This document shows, one piece after another, positions 16,380-20,939 of a stretch of 20,939 nucleotides of DNA. The notes beneath the pieces are model-generated. The model did not search any database. It was not told where the DNA came from and saw only the letters and a program-made list of their open reading frames with translations. This DNA is from JBLIOB01 sp047639575. GTDB taxonomy: Bacteria; Bacteroidota; Bacteroidia; Flavobacteriales_D; Parvicellaceae. The stretch spans positions 1-20,939 of the forward strand of contig JBLIOB010000039.1 in assembly GCA_047639575.1 (NCBI GenBank), in the 5' to 3' direction. The position numbers and the translations under genes were made by a program. How positions within the stretch are numbered: the first letter of the stretch is position 1; every line of letters starts with the position of its first letter.

Positions 16380-16425
16380 AAAGCATCCAGTCTCATTAAA
16401 AATTGAGATTGGGTGCTTTTTTTTT
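16380..16425 (+). terminator. Rho-independent terminator after PA-domain copy 1
   Basis: A 16-bp stem (arms 16380-16395 and 16404-16419, two G-T wobbles, no mismatches) encloses an 8-base loop and runs into nine T's (16417-16425), beginning 20 bp after the stop codon. It isolates the first PA gene from its paralog, which therefore probably has its own promoter in 16426-16578. That region has only a weak candidate (TTTATTTG, near 16475). Confidence 0.93.
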
Positions 16426-16578
16426 GCCTGTATTTAATAACGATCTCTCCAAACCAAGATTTTAAAAAAGCACTTTATTTGCAGGCTAAGTACAAACCGT
16501 TTCCTAAGCAAGTCTACTAATCGAATAGAATTATTAGAATAATACCTAACTTTAATCCGAATTAACAAAACTAATCAC

Positions 16579-18327
16579 ATGAAAAGACTAATACTTTCAA
16601 TCTGCCTACTCGCAAGCGTTGCGACTCAGGCACAAGTTCAATTTGCTGTAACGGCCCCTGCAAGTATTGCCGGACCAATGGCATTTACAGACAACGGAGC
16701 CACTGGAGACTGGGGCTTAATCGATTTATTAAATCCAGCAGATGCTGTTTTAGACACATGCATGTTAGCGGAAGATGGCACTCCTGGAGTGAATGCTCAA
16801 GGAATTGATAGCACTTACGAGTCTTGCGATACCGTTACAAATGATCTTACCGGTAAAATTGCTGTAATCTACAGAAACACGTGTAGTTTCGGTTTAAAAT
16901 GCCTTAACGCTCAAGACGCTGGTGCAGTAGCTGTAATTATTATTAACAGAGAGCCTGGATTGGTTAATATGTTAGGTGGAGCAGAAGGATTACTAGTGAA
17001 CATACCAGTAACTTTTATTTCTCAAGCAGACGGTGCAATTTTAAGAGCAAGAATGGATGCTGGAGATGATGTAGTTGTATTCATTGGAAACAAATTTGGA
17101 TTTTTCAATGACGACATTGGATACGGACCTGGAGATGTATTAAGAGCTGAAAATGCTTCTACTCCTCGTCAACTAGCTCAAACAGCAGCTGACTTCTATG
17201 TACCAATGGGTGCTAATGTTTACAATTATGGAAACAATAATCAAACTGATGTTGTCTTAACCGCTACTATTGAGTACGGTGGATCAGCAATTTATTCTCA
17301 ATCTTCAACGCCAATGGCGATGAATTCTGGAGATACTTTATTCATTCCTCTTCCAACATTCTCTCAAGCTACTTATGGTATTGGTTACTATGACGTAACT
17401 TACTCAGTGAATATGGGTGTTGTAGATGAATTAAACGCTGATAACAATATTGAAGCTGATTTCCAAATTTCTTCAGATTTGTTATCTCTTGGTCAACTTG
17501 ATTCGACAATGGTTCCTGAAGCTGGTTCTTTCTTCAGAGCAGTTAACGGTGCTGGTAATACTGATTTCACAACCTGTGTTCACTTCCAAGATTCAATTGC
17601 AAGTAGATTAGCAGTAGAAGGAATGTGGTTTGCAGCTTCTGGAGGTTTCGGAGATTCTTTAACAGGAACTTACGTACAGTTATTTGTATATGAATGGACG
17701 GACGTATTCACTGGTATTGATGATGCAGCTTACGATAATGCAAACCTTATTTTAACTGAAGTTGCTTCAGGAGAATATGATTATTTATCAGATCTGCAAA
17801 ATGAATTTGTGTACGCACCAGTTCTTACATCTATAGGTACTCAATTGACTTTAAATGACAATACAAGATACTTGTTTTGTATTGAAGTTGCTATCGAGGA
17901 TGTATTTATTTCTTATGATGCTGATGCTGATTACACGATCAATCAAGCTTATTACTTGCAGCCATTGGCTCCAATACAGGCGGATTTAACGTGGAATGCA
18001 AATGGGTTTGGTTCTCAACCAATTCCATCAACTGCCATTCAGGTAACTGGAGTAAACGCAGTGAGTGAGGTTACAAGACCATCGTTTGTTGCTTATCCAA
18101 ACCCTGCTGGAGATATCGTAACGTTTAGACTTGGAAACAATGTTTCTTTGACTTCATTAAACATTTTAGATATTACTGGAAACCTTGTGAAAACAAGAGC
18201 ACTTAACAACAACGGTGCTGGTAGCATCGCGCTTGACGTATCTGAGTTAGCAAACGGGCAGTATATCTTTTCTCTTACCGAGAAAGACGGAACTGTATCT
18301 AACTTGAAAGTTACTATCGCTAAATAG
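16579..18327 (+). CDS. T9SS-exported PA-domain surface protein, copy 2
   Basis: A 582-residue paralog of the preceding gene with the same order: signal peptide (cleavage near residue 19, TQAQ), PA domain (about 22-180, GKIAVIYRNTCSFGLKCLNAQ core), CARDB/Ig-like domain, a strongly conserved beta-rich domain (about 300-488) and a T9SS type A sorting domain (503-582, YPNPAG). By eye the second half is nearly the same protein as copy 1, while the PA domain has diverged more. It carries two extra cysteines (C61 and C108, where copy 1 has Leu63 and Ala104) beside the shared C83 and C102. Codons differ at many synonymous positions, so the duplication is not recent. No protease catalytic motif is present. 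Ligand and role are unknown. Confidence 0.85.
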   Translation: MKRLILSICLLASVATQAQVQFAVTAPASIAGPMAFTDNGATGDWGLIDLLNPADAVLDTCMLAEDGTPGVNAQGIDSTYESCDTVTNDLTGKIAVIYRNTCSFGLKCLNAQDAGAVAVIIINREPGLVNMLGGAEGLLVNIPVTFISQADGAILRARMDAGDDVVVFIGNKFGFFNDDIGYGPGDVLRAENASTPRQLAQTAADFYVPMGANVYNYGNNNQTDVVLTATIEYGGSAIYSQSSTPMAMNSGDTLFIPLPTFSQATYGIGYYDVTYSVNMGVVDELNADNNIEADFQISSDLLSLGQLDSTMVPEAGSFFRAVNGAGNTDFTTCVHFQDSIASRLAVEGMWFAASGGFGDSLTGTYVQLFVYEWTDVFTGIDDAAYDNANLILTEVASGEYDYLSDLQNEFVYAPVLTSIGTQLTLNDNTRYLFCIEVAIEDVFISYDADADYTINQAYYLQPLAPIQADLTWNANGFGSQPIPSTAIQVTGVNAVSEVTRPSFVAYPNPAGDIVTFRLGNNVSLTSLNILDITGNLVKTRALNNNGAGSIALDVSELANGQYIFSLTEKDGTVSNLKVTIAK

Positions 18328-18344
18328 AATAAAATTAAGCCAAC

Positions 18345-18380
18345 AAAAAGCCCCTTGCTAAAACTAGCAAGGGGCTTTTT
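18345..18380. terminator. Bidirectional intrinsic terminator
   Basis: A perfect 16-bp stem (18345-18360 and 18365-18380) around a four-base loop AAAC, with a GC-rich core (GCCCCTTGCTA) and A5/T5 ends, lies between convergent genes. It ends transcription from the second PA gene (stop 18327) and from the lipoprotein gene (stop 18390) on the other strand. Confidence 0.95.
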
Positions 18381-18389
18381 ATTTTCTAA

Positions 18390-19064
18390 TTAATTAGCAT
18401 CTACTAAGCTTCCTTGAAAGCCGATATCTGTTGAGATATTCGGATAGCCTTTATAGTATATCGTTCCGTTAGAAGGGATATTAGCATCTAAATTGTCATG
18501 GACTAATACTTCCACAGTTCCATTAGAGAACACGTCTGCATAGACATTTGTAAAGTCAACATCGAAACCATATAAACTTCCATTTTGATGGACATCTAAG
18601 TCTAAATCAAAATCACCATTTCTTGGTGTTGCATTGCCATCATCCCCGCATATCTCATCAAAAAACACAGATGCGTTGCCGCCAATTGACAGGTCCATAT
18701 TTCCTTCAGCAAAAGTTCTAGAGATGAAAGTTGAGCTATTTCCGTCTACGATTTCAACATCGTTCAATTGATTTAGGCTCAAATAAGTCTCGGAGAATGT
18801 GTTATAAATAGTCAATGTATTTCCAGTGATTGAAAAATCGTTATGCCCTGCTTCTTGAATCCATCCGTCAGGAAAATAGAAAGCAGTTTCCTCTTGATAT
18901 CGAATACTTACATTTCCATTACCGTCAGCAATCACAATTCTGTCTATTGAATTTGGGATATTGACCTTTTCAAGTCCATCACAGCATTGATCAAGCTCAC
19001 CTTGATAAGGTTCACAACTTGCAAACAAAAGAAATAAAGGAAGTGTGTAAAGTAATTTTTTCAT
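18390..19064 (-). CDS. GIN-domain (DUF2807-like) lipoprotein
   Basis: A 224-residue lipoprotein: signal with lipobox LFASC (C17), then two adjacent cysteines (C27, C28). The rest is a repeating short-strand pattern (IVIADGNGNVSIRY, LTIYNT, VEIVDGNSSTFIS, MDLSIGGNASVFF, LDLDVHQNGSLYGF, VYADVFSNGTVEVLV, IYYKGYPNI, GFQGSLV) characteristic of the GIN domain, a beta-helix found in head regions of putative autotransporter adhesins and common in Bacteroidota. Family members usually end near a glycine-rich G.G.V strand, seen here as FQGSLV. It should sit on the cell envelope; adhesion is a family-level guess. Phased repeats (19113-19143) and a weak -7 element lie upstream. Confidence 0.8.
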   Translation of the reverse strand: MKKLLYTLPLFLLFASCEPYQGELDQCCDGLEKVNIPNSIDRIVIADGNGNVSIRYQEETAFYFPDGWIQEAGHNDFSITGNTLTIYNTFSETYLSLNQLNDVEIVDGNSSTFISRTFAEGNMDLSIGGNASVFFDEICGDDGNATPRNGDFDLDLDVHQNGSLYGFDVDFTNVYADVFSNGTVEVLVHDNLDANIPSNGTIYYKGYPNISTDIGFQGSLVDAN

Positions 19065-19089
19065 GGTAGGTTATTTTCCTGGTCATGTT

Positions 19090-19097
19090 GCAATTTA
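19090..19097 (-). promoter_or_regulatory. Weak candidate -7 element for the GIN lipoprotein
   Basis: Minus-strand TAAATTGC keeps the TAnnTT half of TAnnTTTG and ends 25 bp before the ATG at 19064. Its position 16 bp downstream of the phased repeats would place those repeats around -30 to -60, as expected for activator sites. Confidence 0.3.
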
Positions 19098-19112
19098 CGT
19101 GCCAATAATCAA

Positions 19113-19143
19113 TATTAATCGACAAAAAATGTGTATTAATCGA
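19113..19143 (-). promoter_or_regulatory. Two 10-bp direct repeats in helical phase (possible operator)
   Basis: TATTAATCGA occurs at 19113-19122 and again at 19134-19143, identical and exactly 21 bp apart (two DNA turns); on the minus strand each reads TCGATTAATA. They lie 49-79 bp upstream of the GIN lipoprotein start. Two direct repeats on 21-bp centres is the layout known for LytTR-type response regulators, which are common in Bacteroidota, but the sequence itself is not a recognised LytTR consensus. Confidence 0.5.
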
Positions 19144-19346
19144 AAAGCAAACTGAAATGACTTAATCCAGTTTGAAAGTCACTCCTCGATTAGCCTCGTT
19201 TCTATAGGATCCGTTGTGATACAAGACCATCTTTCGCGGAAATTGCCCCTATTAAGACTTTTTGAGGTTAAAAGACCCATACAGCGCACAATATTGAATA
19301 ACTAAACCTGTGATTTAGTTTTAGTTAAATTAATCCGAGAAATCGA

Positions 19347-20753
19347 TTATTCAACGATCTGAATTTCTACTCTTCTGTTTTTCTGTCTATTCGATTCAGA
19401 GTTATTTGGAACTAATGGAGAAGTGTCTGATGCCCCAACTGAGTTTATTCTGCTTTGTGCAATACCATTTTTAACTAAGTACTTCTGAACTTCATTTGCT
19501 CTTTCTTTAGAGACTGATAATTTGACTACGGAACCTCCTTTATCACAAGAATGCCCAAGCACTTTTACGTTCATCTCCGGATACTTTTTCATGAGCTTAA
19601 CTAGCTCATTTAACTGAGTGTTGGATTTGGAACTAAGGTCAGAATTGTTGACTGGAAATTGAACATTAATGTCAAACGCTTTCTTCTCTTGTTCAGTGAT
19701 TTCATTCTTTACGGGTTCATCTATAATAGGCTCATCAACAATTGGATCAGGTTCAACAACTGGCTGATCTATCACTGGTTCTTCAATCACAGGCTCTTCC
19801 ACTACTTCTTCTGGAATTACCACAGGTGCAGAAATGATGGATGCAACAGGACCCGCCTTCTGATCACGACAGAACTTAATGCCGAGCATGATCTCATGAG
19901 ACCCATTTGAATAAGCTGAGATGTTTGCTCCTGAAAACTCATAAGCATAAGCCAATAGGAACTGATCTTTTATATTGATTCCAAGTCTTGCCATTGGTCC
20001 GATGTGTGTTCTATAACCACCTCCTAATGAAATCAGGTTGTTATAAGTAACCATTGCATTGAAATCAATTTGAGAAAGCCCATTTCCAGCTGTTTTAAAC
20101 ATTACTGACGGTTCGATTGCCCAAGTATCATTTGCTTCCCATTTATAACCAGTATACCCTACTATGTGTCTGTTACCAGTAAATCCATCCATGTCTTGAA
20201 AGTCAAGTTTTGCACTTGTCTCAAATATCTGTGGAACAGATACTCCTAATTGAAAACCTTTGTAGTTATAGAAGATCCCAAATTCAGAATCGAAAGTCAT
20301 TCCACTTTGAGCTCCACCACTGATTACATCATCAGTTAGATCATCAACTGTTGCTGTTGTTGCATCAATTTTAACCTGATACATTCCACCTGATAAACCA
20401 AACCTCAAGTTATGATCGTCTCCAAATTTAACTCTATAAGCATATGATAACCTTCCAGAAAAACGAGTTACAAAAGCAGCTTGATCAAAAATGATTCCAC
20501 CACCAAGTCCCATGTTCTCCCCTAAGCCAGAATGGACTGAAAAGTAACTGGTTGTTGGAGCACCTTCAATACCGACCCACTGGCTTAAATGACTACCATA
20601 AGTTTCCAGACAGTTCTGATTAAACCCAGTGTATGCTGGATTTAAACTGTACTTATTGAACTGGTAAAGGTTGGATTCTGGTAATTGTTGTGCATTTGCT
20701 GCAAACCCTATTACTACTGCTACTACTATTAAATATGTTGATTTAAATGTCAT
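19347..20753 (-). CDS. PorP/SprF-like type IX secretion protein fused to an OmpA peptidoglycan-binding domain
   Basis: A 468-residue outer-membrane protein: signal peptide (cleavage after ANA, residue 21), a PorP/SprF-type beta-barrel domain (about 24-296; N-terminal YQFNKYSLNPAYTG signature), a Pro/Glu/Asp/Val-rich linker (311-350, repeated EPVI units) and an OmpA_C domain (about 358-468). The OmpA part has the acidic D404 in GHSCDKGG, R418 in SKERA and NRQKNRRVEI near the end, the residues expected to bind diaminopimelate in peptidoglycan. SprF-like proteins are needed for export or surface attachment of type B T9SS cargo encoded beside them, and the OmpA part should tie the barrel to the cell wall. 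It lies 22 bp downstream of a gene ending in exactly such a type B domain. ATG start at 20753. Confidence 0.92.
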   Translation of the reverse strand: MTFKSTYLIVVAVVIGFAANAQQLPESNLYQFNKYSLNPAYTGFNQNCLETYGSHLSQWVGIEGAPTTSYFSVHSGLGENMGLGGGIIFDQAAFVTRFSGRLSYAYRVKFGDDHNLRFGLSGGMYQVKIDATTATVDDLTDDVISGGAQSGMTFDSEFGIFYNYKGFQLGVSVPQIFETSAKLDFQDMDGFTGNRHIVGYTGYKWEANDTWAIEPSVMFKTAGNGLSQIDFNAMVTYNNLISLGGGYRTHIGPMARLGINIKDQFLLAYAYEFSGANISAYSNGSHEIMLGIKFCRDQKAGPVASIISAPVVIPEEVVEEPVIEEPVIDQPVVEPDPIVDEPIIDEPVKNEITEQEKKAFDINVQFPVNNSDLSSKSNTQLNELVKLMKKYPEMNVKVLGHSCDKGGSVVKLSVSKERANEVQKYLVKNGIAQSRINSVGASDTSPLVPNNSESNRQKNRRVEIQIVE

Positions 20754-20775
20754 GACTTTCGTTTTTGGGTAGTTG

Positions 20776-20939
20776 TTATTTCTTTAATCTAAGAATGGTT
20801 AAAGCTCCTTTTTCTTTCACAGATCCGTCACATTGAATAACGTAGTAGTATGATCCATCCGGTAAAGGTTCACCGTTGAAAGTTCCATCCCAATCGTTGT
20901 TGTAGTTTTTAGAAGAGAATACATGTTGTCCCCATCTGT
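20776..20939 (-). CDS. T9SS type B (gliding motility-associated C-terminal domain) protein, C-terminal fragment
   Basis: The minus strand is open from the window edge to a TAA at 20776-20778 and encodes the last 53 residues of a larger protein; its start lies outside the window. The visible segment begins RWGQHVFSSKNYNNDWDG, continues with GEPLPDGSYYYVI and ends KGALTILRLKK. This is the canonical end of the gliding motility-associated C-terminal (CHU_C, type B sorting) domain. The protein is therefore a secreted, probably large surface protein such as an adhesin. The PorP/SprF-OmpA gene starts 22 bp downstream in the same direction, the usual cargo-partner arrangement. Confidence 0.92.
   Translation of the reverse strand, partial: RWGQHVFSSKNYNNDWDGTFNGEPLPDGSYYYVIQCDGSVKEKGALTILRLKK

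Larger units (their letters stand above)
19065..19346. other. 282-bp intergenic region
   Basis: This is the longest gene-free stretch of the window. The part nearest the lipoprotein holds the phased repeats and weak -7 element. A 7-bp inverted repeat (CAAACTG at 19148-19154, CAGTTTG at 19168-19174) and an AT-rich 7-bp stem (19300-19320) are visible, but the latter is not followed by a T-run in the direction of the PorP/SprF-OmpA gene. No open frame with coding character and no RNA gene was recognised in 19175-19299. Confidence 0.6.

Noticed and set aside
16470..16482. Promoter of the second PA gene (TTTATTTG)
   Set aside because: One mismatch to the -7 consensus, no -33 partner, and nearly 100 bp from the start codon; not strong enough to list.
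14620..18327. Annotation of the PA-domain proteins as secreted peptidases
   Set aside because: No zinc, serine or cysteine protease motif is visible; the rest is beta-rich domains and a sorting domain.
19148..19174. CAAACTG/CAGTTTG inverted repeat as an operator or hairpin
   Set aside because: Only 7 bp with a 13-base loop and no clear placement relative to a promoter; could be chance in AT-rich DNA.
19300..19320. Terminator for the PorP/SprF-OmpA gene
   Set aside because: The 7-bp AACTAAA/TTTAGTT stem is weak and is not followed by a T-run on the minus strand.
1..20939. CRISPR arrays, tRNAs, rRNAs, transposases
   Set aside because: No regularly spaced repeats of 25-40 bp, no tRNA or rRNA-like segments and no transposase motifs were found on either strand.

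Overview
The window looks like chromosomal DNA of a Bacteroidota bacterium, most likely order Flavobacteriales. It is AT-rich and shows almost no Shine-Dalgarno sequences. Several gene pairs share a TAATG junction, and candidate promoters resemble the Bacteroidota -7 element TAnnTTTG. It encodes type IX secretion (T9SS) cargo with type A and type B sorting domains, a PorP/SprF-like protein, a GIN-domain lipoprotein, and a menaquinone pathway with a short MenE. Genes are dense. No tRNA, rRNA, CRISPR array or insertion sequence was seen. The longest stretch without a gene is 282 bp (19065-19346).

Layout. (1) 3-2485, plus strand: the 3' end of menF, then menD. (2) 2531-3681, minus strand: peptide deformylase overlapping a TPR-like lipoprotein. 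(3) 3802-5663, plus strand: a CoxE-like VWA protein overlapping a Crp/Fnr-family regulator. (4) 5660-7573, minus strand: a secreted, C-terminally anchored CotH-kinase-like protein whose stop overlaps the regulator's stop. (5) 7645-9288, plus strand: a PaaI-type thioesterase and a 3-oxoadipyl-CoA-type thiolase. (6) 9344-10329, plus strand: a 63-residue OmdA-like protein overlapping a membrane protein of unknown function. (7) 14480 down to 10330, minus strand: a tight run of long-chain-type acyl-CoA dehydrogenase, menC, menE and a membrane-anchored J-domain protein. (8) 14620-18327, plus strand: two tandem paralogous T9SS cargo proteins with a PA domain, each followed by a strong terminator. (9) 19064-18390, minus strand: a GIN-domain lipoprotein preceded by two 10-bp repeats spaced 21 bp apart. 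(10) 20939-19347, minus strand: the last 53 codons of a T9SS type B (gliding-associated C-terminal domain) protein, then a PorP/SprF-OmpA fusion.

How the genes fit together. menF, menD, menC and menE cover chorismate to o-succinylbenzoyl-CoA, apart from the MenH step; menA and menB are not in the window. The four genes form two separate groups. The acyl-CoA dehydrogenase heading the menC-menE run would feed electrons toward the quinone pool through ETF. The right-hand third is devoted to the cell surface: two T9SS type A cargo proteins, an adhesin-like lipoprotein, and a type B cargo gene next to its likely dedicated PorP/SprF partner.

The least explained elements are the tandem PA proteins without any protease domain, the VWA-Crp pair without its usual AAA ATPase neighbour, the OmdA-mini/membrane protein/J-protein group, and the phased repeats upstream of the GIN lipoprotein. 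No clearly new system could be demonstrated from sequence reading alone.
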